64,000 nt of DNA. Origin: Chryseobacterium nepalense. GTDB lineage: Bacteria > Bacteroidota > Bacteroidia > Flavobacteriales > Weeksellaceae. The stretch covers positions 744,001-808,000 of the forward strand of contig NZ_CP096203.1 of NCBI RefSeq assembly GCF_023195755.1. Reading direction: 5' to 3'. The notes beneath the pieces were generated by a model that did not search any database, was not told the DNA's origin, and was given only the letters and a program-made list of their open reading frames with translations. This document shows, piece by piece, positions 6,625 through 16,076 of the stretch (positions are counted from its first letter, which is position 1; each line of letters starts with the position of its first letter). Position numbers and translations under genes: made by a program.

Positions 6625-9468
6625 ATGCAATATCAATATACAGTTTTAGGAATGACCTGCTCCGGGTGTCAGAAAAAGATTTCTGAAAAACTCAATAGTC
6701 TGGAAGATATAAAAGCCGATGTTAATCTTGAAAACAGCACGGTAACCATTACTTCAGATAAGAAAGCAGATCTGAATTTTTTAAATGACGCTCTTAAAGA
6801 AGCGGGAAATTACAGTTTGGAAATCCCCTCTAAACAAAATAATGTTTTTGTAAAACCTCAGGATCGTGTTTCCCCTTCATCCGTATATTATTGCCCAATG
6901 GAATGTGAAGGCGAAAAAGTGTACTTCCAGCAGGGAAAAAGATGTCCTGTCTGCAATATGTACTTCGTTCCCGTTGAAGATAAATTAGCAAAAGATCCCA
7001 ATTACAAACCAGCATATTCTTCTTCAAATCTTCCGGAAAATTTTAAAGATCATATTGGTGAATATTATTGTCCCATGTTTTGCGAAGGCGATAAAATTTA
7101 TCCTGAACAAGGAGACTGCCCTGTCTGCAATATGCATCTGGAAGAAATTACTGAAGGGCTGGTTAAAAATTCAGGAACACAAAATCATCATCATTCACAC
7201 CAAGATGATCATCATCATCACGAGCCGCCAAAAGTAACCGATGCTATGGCGGGAAAGTATTACTGTCCCATGTTGTGTGAAGGCGATAAAGTCTACGACT
7301 CAAATGTAGGCTGCCCTGTCTGCGGAATGGATCTCGTAAAATATCCTGAAAAAAAGACAGCAAAATACACTTGTCCCATGCACCCGGAAATTATCCGTAA
7401 TGAACTCGGAGACTGCCCGATTTGCGGAATGGACCTGGTGAGGATGCCAGAAAAAGAAGACGATAGTGAAGATGAAACCTACAAAATTTTAAAGAAAAAA
7501 TTTATTATTTCACTGGTATTTACACTTCCTGTTTTCATTCTCTCTATGGGAGGAATGTTTATTAACTTTCCGTTTTCTCATGAGGTTCAGGGAATCATTG
7601 AATTGATTCTAACGCTTCCCGTGCTCTTTTATTCGGGTTGGTTCTTAATGAAAAGAGGCTGGGTTTCATTTAAAACATGGAACCTAAATATGTTCAGTCT
7701 GATCGCTCTTGGTGTTGCGGCAGCTTTTATTTTCAGTATTATAGCATTGCTCTTCCCTGATATTATTCCTCACCAAATCCGCGGAGAGCATCACGAAACG
7801 CCTTTATATTTTGAAGCGGTATGTGTAATTTTAACGCTGGTCATTTTAGGTCAGTTAATGGAAGCGGCAGCTCACAGGAAAACAGGAAATGCCATCCGCG
7901 AATTAATGAACCTTTCCCCCGACGAAGCCAATGTTATCATCAACGGGGAAGAAAAAAAAATACTGCTTTCACAGGTTAAAATCGGTGACATTCTTAAAGT
8001 GAAACCAGGCGAGAAAATACCTGTTGACGGAAAAATTACGGAAGGAAGTTCCAATGTTGATGAAAGTATGATCACCGGCGAGCCGCTTCCTGTGGAGAAA
8101 AAAATTAATGATAAAGTTTCATCAGGAACCATTAACGGAAATCAGGTTTTCATTATGAAAGCTGAAAAAGTAGGAGAAGATACATTGCTGTCACATATCA
8201 TAAAGATGGTTAACGAAGCCAGCAGAAGCAAAGCTCCTATCCAGAAGCTTACCGATAAGGTTTCAAAAATATTTGTTCCGGCAGTTATTTTGGCAGCTGT
8301 TCTCACATTTATCCTTTGGCAGCTTTTCGGCCCTGAAGAAAAGAGAAGTCTTTTTGCGTTTGTGAATGCTGTCGCCGTTTTAATTGTTGCCTGTCCCTGT
8401 GCTTTGGGCCTTGCTACACCGATGTCTCTGATGGTAGGAATTGGTAAAGGTGCCAGAAACGGAATTTTAATAAAAAATGCCGAAGCGCTTGAACAAATGA
8501 ATAAAGTAAATGTTTTAATTACCGACAAAACAGGAACCTTAACCGAAGGAAAGCCTTCTGCAGAACATATCGAGACGATGAACGCCGATAGAAATTTAAT
8601 CCTGAAATTAGCTTATTCTTTAAATCAAAATTCGGAACATCCTTTGTCCAGTGCCGTTATAAAAAAGGCAAAAGAAGAAAATATTAAAGCAGAAAAGGTT
8701 GAAAAATTTGAAAATATCTCCGGTAAAGGAGTGAAAGGAATAATTGACGGAAAAACAGTATATGTAGGAAATGAGAGTCTTCTTTCCGCTCATCGTATTT
8801 CCATTCCTGAAAACCTGAAACAAAAAGCGGCAGAAGTGCAATCGAAGGCCCATACCGTTTCTTATGTTGCAGAAAACGAAAGCGTATTGGGATTCATAAG
8901 TTTTACCGATAAAATAAAGGAAAATGCTAAAAGATCAATCCAGCAACTGGTAAATGAAGGAATTGAAGTGATTATGCTGACCGGAGATAATGAACACACA
9001 GCAAAAGCCGTTGCTGATGAACTCGGAATTAAACATTTTAAAGCCAATTGCCATCCTGAAGATAAACTCAATGAAGTAAAAAAACTACAACAGCAGGGAA
9101 AAATTGTTGCCATGACCGGCGATGGGATCAACGACTCTCCTGCCCTTGCCCAGGCCAATATCGGGATTGCGATGGGAACAGGAACCGACGTTGCCATGGA
9201 AAGCGCCGAAATCACTTTATTGAAGGGGGATATCTCGGGAGTGGCAAAATCAAGGATTCTCAGTGAAAAACTTCTGAAAAATATTAAAGAAAATCTGTTT
9301 TTTGCCTTTATCTATAATGTCTTGGGAATTCCGGTTGCGGCAGGATTATTGTATCCGTTTTTCGGAATATTATTGTCACCAATGATCGCAGCGGCAGCTA
9401 TGAGTGTAAGTTCACTTTCTGTCATTTTAAATTCGTTGCGATTAAATTCGGTCGATCTGAATAAATAA
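6625..9468 (+). CDS. Copper-type heavy-metal P1B-ATPase with five N-terminal metal-binding modules
   Basis: 947 residues. Order: an HMA domain with MTCSGC (10-15); four Cys-rich heavy-metal-binding modules at about 88-118, 147-176, 212-241 and 248-277, each YxCPM...CPxCxM; a His-rich linker (about 188-199); then the ATPase core from about 285. Core motifs: TGEP (484-487), the transmembrane metal-site CPC (590-592), the phosphorylation site DKTGT (D634) and [14 protein letters not shown] indicates Cu(I) or Ag(I) export (P1B-1) from the cytosol. Four extra modules is more than usual and suggests buffering or multi-step metal loading. The HMA-like/AraC regulator gene directly upstream fits metal control. 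Confidence 0.94.
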   Translation: MQYQYTVLGMTCSGCQKKISEKLNSLEDIKADVNLENSTVTITSDKKADLNFLNDALKEAGNYSLEIPSKQNNVFVKPQDRVSPSSVYYCPMECEGEKVYFQQGKRCPVCNMYFVPVEDKLAKDPNYKPAYSSSNLPENFKDHIGEYYCPMFCEGDKIYPEQGDCPVCNMHLEEITEGLVKNSGTQNHHHSHQDDHHHHEPPKVTDAMAGKYYCPMLCEGDKVYDSNVGCPVCGMDLVKYPEKKTAKYTCPMHPEIIRNELGDCPICGMDLVRMPEKEDDSEDETYKILKKKFIISLVFTLPVFILSMGGMFINFPFSHEVQGIIELILTLPVLFYSGWFLMKRGWVSFKTWNLNMFSLIALGVAAAFIFSIIALLFPDIIPHQIRGEHHETPLYFEAVCVILTLVILGQLMEAAAHRKTGNAIRELMNLSPDEANVIINGEEKKILLSQVKIGDILKVKPGEKIPVDGKITEGSSNVDESMITGEPLPVEKKINDKVSSGTINGNQVFIMKAEKVGEDTLLSHIIKMVNEASRSKAPIQKLTDKVSKIFVPAVILAAVLTFILWQLFGPEEKRSLFAFVNAVAVLIVACPCALGLATPMSLMVGIGKGARNGILIKNAEALEQMNKVNVLITDKTGTLTEGKPSAEHIETMNADRNLILKLAYSLNQNSEHPLSSAVIKKAKEENIKAEKVEKFENISGKGVKGIIDGKTVYVGNESLLSAHRISIPENLKQKAAEVQSKAHTVSYVAENESVLGFISFTDKIKENAKRSIQQLVNEGIEVIMLTGDNEHTAKAVADELGIKHFKANCHPEDKLNEVKKLQQQGKIVAMTGDGINDSPALAQANIGIAMGTGTDVAMESAEITLLKGDISGVAKSRILSEKLLKNIKENLFFAFIYNVLGIPVAAGLLYPFFGILLSPMIAAAAMSVSSLSVILNSLRLNSVDLNK

Positions 9469-9533
9469 TTTAATCTTCCGGAGATTTCACAAATTTGTCA
9501 GATACTTGGGAAAATTTTAATTAAAAATCACCT

Positions 9534-10271
9534 ATGGAAAGTATGAAAAAAGAAAATCTATACATCGGCTGTTCGGGTTTTTACAATAATGACTGGAAGG
9601 GATCGCTGTATCCGGAAGATGCCAGAAGTAAAGACTTTCTTACCTTATATTCTCAGAAATTCAACTCTGTTGAAATCAATTCTACTTTTTACAGAAAGCC
9701 GACTGCAAAAACATTGATCAAATGGACGGATGAAACCCCTGATGATTTTAGATTTTTCATTAAAATTCCGAAAACCATTTCTCATGAAAAAAGGATGAAG
9801 GAGTGCAAAGAGGAAATCATTGCTTTTTGTGAACATATTGGATCTCATCTGAAAGAAAAATTGTCCGGTTTCCTGTATCAGTTTCCGCCATCTTTCAAAA
9901 ACACTCCGGAAAATTTAGATACAATTCTTCAAAATATTGATTTCAATTACTTAAATGTTATTGAATTCCGCCATGATTCATGGTGGAATGAAGAGGTTTT
10001 TAACATACTTAAAGAAAATAATATTGTCGTTTCAGGTGTAAGTTTTCCCGGAAATCTGCCGGAAGATGTCATCATCAATCATCCTGCTATTCTCTATTAC
10101 AGGCTTCATGGTAAACCTGTGCTCTACAAGTCCGAGTACAGTGAAGAATTCCTTGAAGATTTAGCGAAAAAAATTAACACAGCTCAACATAAGACCTTTA
10201 TATTTTTCAATAATACCTGGGGAACTTCAGCTGTCAAAAACGGATTATATTTAAAAAGTATTCTGGAATAA
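9534..10271 (+). CDS. DUF72 (YecE-like) protein
   Basis: 245 residues of the DUF72 family, a TIM-barrel fold of unknown reaction. Typical features: IGCSGFYNNDWKGSLYPE near the N-terminus, FNSVEINSTFYRKPT, FRFFIKIPKTISHEKRM, and YYRLHGKP near the C-terminus. It is shorter than some relatives but appears complete. The ATG nine bases further in (MKKENLYIG) is an equally good start. It follows the P-ATPase gene by 65 bp with no evident terminator; a functional link is not implied. Confidence 0.9.
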   Translation: MESMKKENLYIGCSGFYNNDWKGSLYPEDARSKDFLTLYSQKFNSVEINSTFYRKPTAKTLIKWTDETPDDFRFFIKIPKTISHEKRMKECKEEIIAFCEHIGSHLKEKLSGFLYQFPPSFKNTPENLDTILQNIDFNYLNVIEFRHDSWWNEEVFNILKENNIVVSGVSFPGNLPEDVIINHPAILYYRLHGKPVLYKSEYSEEFLEDLAKKINTAQHKTFIFFNNTWGTSAVKNGLYLKSILE

Positions 10272-10398
10272 AAAACGCTCCATAAATAATTTATTAAAAT
10301 AAAATTAAAATCAAAATAAGCCTATAAAAAGGTATAATTTTTGTTAATAATTATTTGGATTTTTAACAAATTTTAACAACTCAATTCCATTTAATTTT

Positions 10399-11262
10399 AT
10401 GACAAAAACCTTTGCGGAAAAGTCTCTAAAAAAGACTTTTCTTGGGATGTTTGCATTGATGAGTGCAACTTCAGTTCTGTGTAACAGCTGTAATCAGAAA
10501 AAAGACAAGAAAGAATCAGAAAAAATGATTCAGAAAGACCATCCCGTCGCAAAAGCTGTCCCCAAAATTGATGAAATTGTTCCGCCCGACAAAAGAGTAA
10601 TCTACCTCACATTCGATGACGGGCCCAACCGTGGAACGGAAAACCTTCTTAGAATTCTACACAAAAGAAATGTCTGCGCCACTGCTTTTCTCGTAGGAAA
10701 ACATGTTTACGGCAGCAAAAAACAAGAGCAGGACCTTCAGCTTCTTAGAAAAGATAAGCTGATCGAACTTGCCAATCACAGTTTTACGCATGCTCATAAC
10801 AAATACACCGATTTTTATAAAAATCCGGTAGCAGTTGTTCATGATTTTGATACGGCTAAAGACAGCCTGAAACTCTACGATAAAATTGCAAGAACACCCG
10901 GACGAAACATCTGGAGACTGAACAATATTACCGTTACCGACCTGAAAAGCTCCGCAGAAGCCGCAAACAGTCTGAAAAAAGCGGGTTATAAAGTCATCGG
11001 ATGGGACCTTGAATGGAAACCAACCAATAAAATGGCCTTAAAAGGAAATCATGAAGCCATGATGAAAAAAGTAGACAGTATCTTTTTTAACGATCTTGAA
11101 AAAACTTCCAGGCACCTGGTTTTTCTTACCCATGATCAGTATTTAACAGATGCAGATTCTATTAACGAGCTTGATCTTTTTATTGAGAAACTTCAGAAAA
11201 GTAACCGTTTTGTTTTCAGAAAAATCTCGGAATATCCGGGAATTAATGAAATACTGAACTGA
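10399..11262 (+). CDS. Polysaccharide deacetylase family protein, likely lipoprotein
   Basis: 287 residues. A hydrophobic leader ends in LCNSCNQKKDKK, a degenerate lipobox, so envelope anchoring is likely. The NodB-type deacetylase domain (about 65-280) has the first motif YLTFDDGP, with the metal/base Asp pair, and the second motif NHSFTHAH, with the metal-binding His residues. RTPGRNIWR corresponds to the third motif, and FLTHDQ near the end to the last. Family members remove N- or O-acetyl groups from peptidoglycan or other polysaccharides; the substrate here is unknown. It stands alone. Confidence 0.85.
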   Translation: MTKTFAEKSLKKTFLGMFALMSATSVLCNSCNQKKDKKESEKMIQKDHPVAKAVPKIDEIVPPDKRVIYLTFDDGPNRGTENLLRILHKRNVCATAFLVGKHVYGSKKQEQDLQLLRKDKLIELANHSFTHAHNKYTDFYKNPVAVVHDFDTAKDSLKLYDKIARTPGRNIWRLNNITVTDLKSSAEAANSLKKAGYKVIGWDLEWKPTNKMALKGNHEAMMKKVDSIFFNDLEKTSRHLVFLTHDQYLTDADSINELDLFIEKLQKSNRFVFRKISEYPGINEILN

Positions 11263-11293
11263 ATATTTCTTTAAACTTTATTTGATTTTTAAT

Positions 11294-11451
11294 TACCACA
11301 AAAGACCCAAAAGATTAAAAATATATTTAAAGTTGTTTATTAGTAGGATATAATAAGATCTCATAAGTTTTTAAAAATCTTTAATTTTTATTTTTGTGAT
11401 CTTTGTTTATCTAAAATAATTTCAAACTAATCTTTTGTGTCTTTTGCGGTT
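11294..11451. repeat. Imperfect inverted repeat upstream of YggS gene
   Basis: 24-bp arms at 11294-11317 (core CAAAAGACCCAAAAGATTA) and 11428-11451 match at 21 of 24 positions. A degraded copy of the right arm (TTTTGTGATCTTTG) lies between them at about 11393-11406. The arms span almost the whole 245-bp gap, which holds no open frame. This looks like a non-coding interspersed repeat. Confidence 0.65.
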
Positions 11452-11507
11452 AAATTAAAATTGACAATCTGATTACATTTTAATTTAAAATTCAGAAATT
11501 TGCAGGT

Positions 11508-12167
11508 ATGAGTATTCAGGAAAATTATAACATTGTAAAAAGCAGGCTTCCTCAGCATGTAGAATTGGTGGCAGTTTCAAAAACCCACCCGGTTTCTGCG
11601 ATTCAGGAAGTTTATGATCTTGGGCAACGGATTTTCGGGGAAAACAAAGTACAGGAGCTGAGTGAAAAATATCCACTTCTTCCAAAAGATATCCAATGGC
11701 ATCTGATAGGACATCTCCAAACCAATAAAGTAAAATTTATTGCTGAATTTATTGATACCATCCAGAGTGTGGACTCGGAAAAACTGATTCGGGAAATCAA
11801 TAAAGAAGCGGCAAAACATAACCGTACCATCAAAGTTTTACTTCAGGTAAAAATTGCTGAAGAAGAAACCAAGTTCGGCCTCGAAACAGAAGAAGCAAAA
11901 ATTCTGTACCAGAAATACCTCAGCGGAGAGTTTCCAAATATTCTTATCACCGGTTTAATGGGAATGGCTACTTTTACTGAAGATGAAAACCAGATAAAAA
12001 AGGAATTTTTAAACCTTAAAAAGCTTTTTGATGAATTAAATCAACAACAGCCTTTAGAAACATTATCAATGGGAATGAGTGACGACTTCCCGATTGCCAT
12101 TGAATGCGGAGCCAATTCGGTGCGTGTGGGATCGGCAATTTTCGGCAGAAGAGATTATTCAAATTAG
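11508..12167 (+). CDS. YggS/PLPBP family pyridoxal-phosphate homeostasis protein
   Basis: 219 residues, a single TIM barrel that binds pyridoxal phosphate without a known catalytic reaction and takes part in PLP and amino-acid homeostasis. Visible signatures: LVAVSKTHP with the PLP lysine, FGENKVQEL, WHLIGHLQTNKVK, LMGMATFTED, LSMGMSDDFPIAIECGANSVRVGSAIFG. Length is normal. The ATG lies only 5 nt after a TTTG (GAAATTTG), a spacing also seen at three other genes in the window and compatible with a very short leader. Confidence 0.95.
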   Translation: MSIQENYNIVKSRLPQHVELVAVSKTHPVSAIQEVYDLGQRIFGENKVQELSEKYPLLPKDIQWHLIGHLQTNKVKFIAEFIDTIQSVDSEKLIREINKEAAKHNRTIKVLLQVKIAEEETKFGLETEEAKILYQKYLSGEFPNILITGLMGMATFTEDENQIKKEFLNLKKLFDELNQQQPLETLSMGMSDDFPIAIECGANSVRVGSAIFGRRDYSN

Positions 12168-12210
12168 TGTATTAGGTATAGTTTTTGCTAATAATTCAAT
12201 CAAAAAAATC

Positions 12211-12218
12211 TAAATTTG
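12211..12218 (+). promoter_or_regulatory. -7 box placed 5 nt before the start codon
   Basis: TAAATTTG matches TAnnTTTG exactly, with TTTTTG ending at 12187 as a possible -33 element 23 bp upstream. Only CAACT separates the box from the ATG of the response-regulator gene, so transcription would begin at or very near the start codon. Confidence 0.55.
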
Positions 12219-12223
12219 CAACT

Positions 12224-13408
12224 ATGCAAAAAATCCTTATTGTAGAAGACGAAAAAGCAATCTCCGGAGTACTCCAAAGTATTCTTTCCGATGAACTTAC
12301 AGAATATGAATTTGTAATCGCCGAAGACGGCCTTGAAGGTTATAAACAGGTAGAAAAAGAAGATTTCGCACTGGTAATTTCAGATATTAAAATGCCTAAA
12401 CTTTCCGGAACCGAACTTTTGAAACAGAGTTTAACCCTTAAGCCGGAATCCACTTTCATTATGATTTCAGGACATGCAGACATTGATTCTGCTGTTTCCT
12501 GCCTTAAAGACGGCGCATATGATTTCATCTCCAAACCTATTGATATCAACAGACTGATTACCAGTGTAAAAAATGCTTTAGCCAAAGAAAGCCTGAAGAA
12601 GGAAAACAAAAACCTTCAGACAGAAAACAAAACGCTTAAAAGAAAGGTAAGCAAAAAATATCAGATGATTGGTGAATCTGCAGGTTTAAAGAAGATTCAG
12701 GATATGATCGAGAAGGTAGCCGTATCTGATGCAAGGGTTTTAATTACGGGGCCGAACGGAGCCGGAAAAGAGCTTGTAGCTCACGCTATCCACAACCAGA
12801 GCGACAGAGCCAGAGGACCAATGGTAGAAGTAAACTGTGCCGCGATTCCTTCCGAATTGATAGAATCTGAGTTGTTCGGGCACGTGAAAGGATCTTTTAC
12901 GGGAGCAATTAAAGATAAACAGGGAAAATTCGAGCAGGCCAACGGCGGAACTATTTTCCTGGATGAGATCGGTGATATGAGCCTTATTGCCCAGGCAAAA
13001 GTTTTAAGAGCGTTGCAGGAAAGCAAAGTATCTCCTGTAGGAAGTGATAAGGAAATAAAGGTTGATGTAAGAGTTCTTGCCGCTACCAATAAAAACATGC
13101 AGAAAGAAATTGAAGCCGGAAGATTCCGTGAGGACCTTTATCACAGACTTTCTGTTATTGAAATCTATGTACCGCCATTGGATGAAAGAAAGGAAGACAT
13201 CAAATCTCTGGTTGAACATTTCGCCGGAATAATCTCTGATGAGCACGGAACTGCTCCTAAGAAATTTGATGATAAAGCTATCGAAGCTTTAAAAGCACTT
13301 TCCTGGACAGGAAATATCAGAGAGCTAAGAAACGTTGTGGAAAGGCTGATCATTTTAGGAGGAAACACTGTTTCTGCCGACGACGTTGCAAGTTTTGTAA
13401 GGAAATAA
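12224..13408 (+). CDS. NtrC-type sigma-54 response regulator lacking a C-terminal HTH
   Basis: 394 residues. A receiver domain (1-120) with acidic E8/D9, phospho-acceptor D54 and K105-like lysine (FISKPID) is followed by a linker and an AAA+ sigma-54-interaction domain (about 145-390). This has Walker A GPNGAGKE, the sigma-54 contact loop as GSFTGA instead of GAFTGA, and Walker B GGTIFLDEIGDMS. It ends at NTVSADDVASFVRK, just where a Fis-type HTH would follow. The stop is clear and no HTH-like sequence follows in any frame before the terminator, so I take the truncation as natural. Such HTH-less activators (e.g. FlgR of Helicobacter) work from solution. I see no partner kinase. Confidence 0.9.
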   Translation: MQKILIVEDEKAISGVLQSILSDELTEYEFVIAEDGLEGYKQVEKEDFALVISDIKMPKLSGTELLKQSLTLKPESTFIMISGHADIDSAVSCLKDGAYDFISKPIDINRLITSVKNALAKESLKKENKNLQTENKTLKRKVSKKYQMIGESAGLKKIQDMIEKVAVSDARVLITGPNGAGKELVAHAIHNQSDRARGPMVEVNCAAIPSELIESELFGHVKGSFTGAIKDKQGKFEQANGGTIFLDEIGDMSLIAQAKVLRALQESKVSPVGSDKEIKVDVRVLAATNKNMQKEIEAGRFREDLYHRLSVIEIYVPPLDERKEDIKSLVEHFAGIISDEHGTAPKKFDDKAIEALKALSWTGNIRELRNVVERLIILGGNTVSADDVASFVRK

Positions 13409-13435
13409 TGTAAGTATTACTTCAAATAAATTATG

Positions 13436-13467
13436 AAAATTGCAGTATCAAATGTTACTGCAATTTT
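13436..13467 (+). terminator. Rho-independent terminator after the response regulator
   Basis: A perfect 12-bp stem (AAAATTGCAGTA / TACTGCAATTTT) with an 8-nt loop is followed by more Ts, 28 bp after the stop codon. Confidence 0.85.
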
Positions 13468-13502
13468 TTTTTGATTAAAAAAGATATGCACCTCAAACTA
13501 TT

Positions 13503-14885
13503 ATGAACTTTTTAAATAAAAACTATACTAAAGAATGCCTTACACTGGCCCTTCCGGTAATGCTTACACAGGTTGGACAGGTTTCGGTAAATCTTTTTGA
13601 CAATATTATTGTGGGAAAACTGCTGGGAGCTGATGCACTTGCCTCTGTTTCATTGGGAAACGCTGTTTTTTTCTCCATGTTTGTGCTTGCTTTGGGATTT
13701 TCCTTCGCTATTCCGCCGCTTGTTTCGGAGGCTCATTCGAAGCATGACCATAAAACCATCAACTCGGTTTTCAGTCATGGCTTTATCATCAATATGACAG
13801 TCGGAATTATTTTAATGGGAGTTCTGCTTTTAGCAATGCCGTTGCTTTACCATTCGGGGCAGCCGGAAAAAATTATTCCGGATACGGTAGATTTCCTTAC
13901 CATTATGGCAATCAGTATTGTTCCTTTTATGGCTTTTCAGACACTTCGGGAAGTTTCGGAAGGGTTATCGTATACGATTGGTGTTACAAAAGCCACAATT
14001 ATTGCGAATATTATCAATATTGTTTTAAATTATGTTTTCATTAAAGGTTTGTTCGGGCTTCCGCCAATGGGAGTAAAAGGTTCCGCATTAGCCAGTCTTA
14101 TTGCCAGAATATTTATGGTGGTGTTCCTGTATTTCGTCCTTTTGAATCAGGAAAAAACCAGACGCTATATCATAGATTTTTCTTTAAAAATTGAAGTGTT
14201 TTCTAAAAAAATGTTTGATAAAATGGTAAGATTAGGTTTGCCGACTGCCCTCCAGATGTTTTTTGAGGTAACGGCTTTTGCCGGTGCGGCTTTTATCTGC
14301 GGGCTGATTTCAGCACATGATATCGCTTCCCACCAGATTGCTTTAAGCATGGCATCATTTACATTTAATTTATGTATCGGGTTCAGTGTTGCTTCTACAG
14401 TGATGATCGGCAGAAAACTGGGCGAACAAAACTTTACGGAATTAAGAAAAGTTGGAATTAACAACCTGAAGATCGCTTTTATTTTTATGGCCATCTGCGG
14501 AATTGTTTTTATCCTGGGGAGAAATATCCTGCCTACTTTTTTCACCAAAAAAGAAGAAGTTGAAGTAATTGCACTGGCTGCAAAATTAATGATCATTGCC
14601 GCTCTATTCCAGCTTTCGGACGGAATTCAGGTTACTGCGTTAGGAACCCTCAGAGGAATGCAGGATGTAAAAGTTCCCTCCATCTATACTTTTATTGCCT
14701 ACTGGATTATTACGATTCCGCTAGGATATTTTCTTTGCGTAACCTTAAAAATGGGAGCTTTCGGAATGTGGATTGCATTAGGTCTCGGACTTACAATTTC
14801 CGCTTTATTTCTGGTAAAAAGGTTTCTTAATCTGTCTGCGAAAAGAATTAAAAGTAATATGAAAAATGAATTGAAAGCACAATAA
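13503..14885 (+). CDS. MATE family multidrug/metabolite efflux transporter
   Basis: 460 residues with about twelve transmembrane helices in two homologous halves. The N-terminal half opens with LTLALPVMLTQVGQVSVNLFDNIIVGKLLGADAL and the second half with MVRLGLPTALQMFFEV. The family exports cationic drugs or metabolites in exchange for Na+ or H+ at the inner membrane. Substrate cannot be told from sequence. The pdeM gene begins 21 bp downstream on the same strand. Confidence 0.93.
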   Translation: MNFLNKNYTKECLTLALPVMLTQVGQVSVNLFDNIIVGKLLGADALASVSLGNAVFFSMFVLALGFSFAIPPLVSEAHSKHDHKTINSVFSHGFIINMTVGIILMGVLLLAMPLLYHSGQPEKIIPDTVDFLTIMAISIVPFMAFQTLREVSEGLSYTIGVTKATIIANIINIVLNYVFIKGLFGLPPMGVKGSALASLIARIFMVVFLYFVLLNQEKTRRYIIDFSLKIEVFSKKMFDKMVRLGLPTALQMFFEVTAFAGAAFICGLISAHDIASHQIALSMASFTFNLCIGFSVASTVMIGRKLGEQNFTELRKVGINNLKIAFIFMAICGIVFILGRNILPTFFTKKEEVEVIALAAKLMIIAALFQLSDGIQVTALGTLRGMQDVKVPSIYTFIAYWIITIPLGYFLCVTLKMGAFGMWIALGLGLTISALFLVKRFLNLSAKRIKSNMKNELKAQ

Positions 14886-14906
14886 TCAACAAGTATTCTG
14901 AAAAGA

Positions 14907-15551
14907 ATGAACGTACAGACAAAAAAAATAAAGATCCGTCAGGAAACATTTATCCTTACCAATCAAAGGGCTTTATTCTGGGAAGAGCAGAAAGCCCTTA
15001 TCCTTTCAGATCTGCACATCGGAAAAACAGCTCATTTCCGGAAAAACGGAATCGCATTAGCCAACCAGATTATGAAAAATGATCTCGAACGGCTTTCGAT
15101 CCTTATTGAATATTTTAAGCCGGAAAAATTTATTGTCGTTGGAGACCTTCTGCACGCCGGTGATAATTCTGATGTAGATGAATTCTGCAGCTGGAGAAAC
15201 CAGTACGGCGATCTTGAATTCCATCTTATTGAAGGAAACCACGACAGGATTTCCAAAAAACTGGAATCCAAATTATGCTTAAACTTTAAATCTGAATTAA
15301 TGGAAATTGAAGATTTTATGCTGATTCATGATTTTGAAAAAAAGCATTCTAAGTTTCAGATTACCGGACACATTCATCCGGGATTTGTAATCAATTCCGT
15401 GGTTAAAAAAATAAAGCTTCCCTGCTTTGTTGTGACAGAAAACCAGCTTTTGTTACCTGCATTCAGTGAGTTTACCGGACTTGACACCAAAAATCTCCCT
15501 AAAAAAGGAAGATTTTATGTATTTACTGATGCCGAAATTTATGAGATCTAA
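14907..15551 (+). CDS. pdeM: Ligase-associated DNA-repair endonuclease PdeM
   Basis: 214 residues of the calcineurin-like metallophosphoesterase fold. Metal ligands are visible in ILSDLHIGKTAHF, VVGDLLHAG, EGNHD and TGHIHPG. The length and these motifs match PdeM, which in other bacteria is encoded with a DNA ligase and a Lhr-type helicase in a proposed repair system. Those partners are not beside it here; it follows the MATE gene. The stop lies 2 bp from the convergent GNAT stop with no room for a terminator. Confidence 0.85.
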   Translation: MNVQTKKIKIRQETFILTNQRALFWEEQKALILSDLHIGKTAHFRKNGIALANQIMKNDLERLSILIEYFKPEKFIVVGDLLHAGDNSDVDEFCSWRNQYGDLEFHLIEGNHDRISKKLESKLCLNFKSELMEIEDFMLIHDFEKKHSKFQITGHIHPGFVINSVVKKIKLPCFVVTENQLLLPAFSEFTGLDTKNLPKKGRFYVFTDAEIYEI

Positions 15552-15553
15552 TC

Positions 15554-16075
15554 TTATTCCAGCACTTTTTTCATCATCAGGTCGGTCTGTTCATCATTTC
15601 CTAAGCGGAAGATGTGTTTAGCAAATTCTGTAAAACCGTTTTTAGTATAAAAGTTTACCGCTTTTTTATTTTCTTCCCAAACACCCAGCCAGATGTACTT
15701 TTTATTCTGCTGTCGAGCAATTTCAAGAGCTTTATCAAACAGAAGCTGTCCTACTTTTTTACCTTGATGGGAACTTTTAACATAAATTCTTTCGATCTCA
15801 ATAGCCGTCCCGTCCTGAAGCTCGGTCTGAGCCTTTTCTGAATTTACTTTCAGATATCCTACCGGACTTTCATCTTCCCACGCGATAAAAAATTGTGATT
15901 CCGGGGTATTAAGTTCTTTCAATATTTTTTCTGAAGCGAAACTTTCAGCCAGATATTTCTGCATTTCTGCCTCTGAGTTATGTTTTGAAAACGTTTCATA
16001 AAAAGTTTCCTTTCCAATTTGCTGAAGGGTTTGAAGATCTGCTGAAACAGCTTTTCTCAGAACTATTGATGTCAT
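15554..16075 (-). CDS. GNAT family N-acetyltransferase
   Basis: 173 residues. The acetyl-CoA-binding loop region is IERIYVKSSHQGKKVGQLL, with the Q/R-x-x-G-x-G/A-type pattern as HQGKKVG. WLGVWEENKKAVNFYTKNGF is the usual C-terminal part. The acceptor is not predictable. It begins 1 bp after the nucleosidase stop, so it is the last gene of a likely MFS-DsbA-nucleosidase-GNAT transcription unit. Confidence 0.9.
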   Translation of the reverse strand: MTSIVLRKAVSADLQTLQQIGKETFYETFSKHNSEAEMQKYLAESFASEKILKELNTPESQFFIAWEDESPVGYLKVNSEKAQTELQDGTAIEIERIYVKSSHQGKKVGQLLFDKALEIARQQNKKYIWLGVWEENKKAVNFYTKNGFTEFAKHIFRLGNDEQTDLMMKKVLE

Positions 16076-16076
16076 A

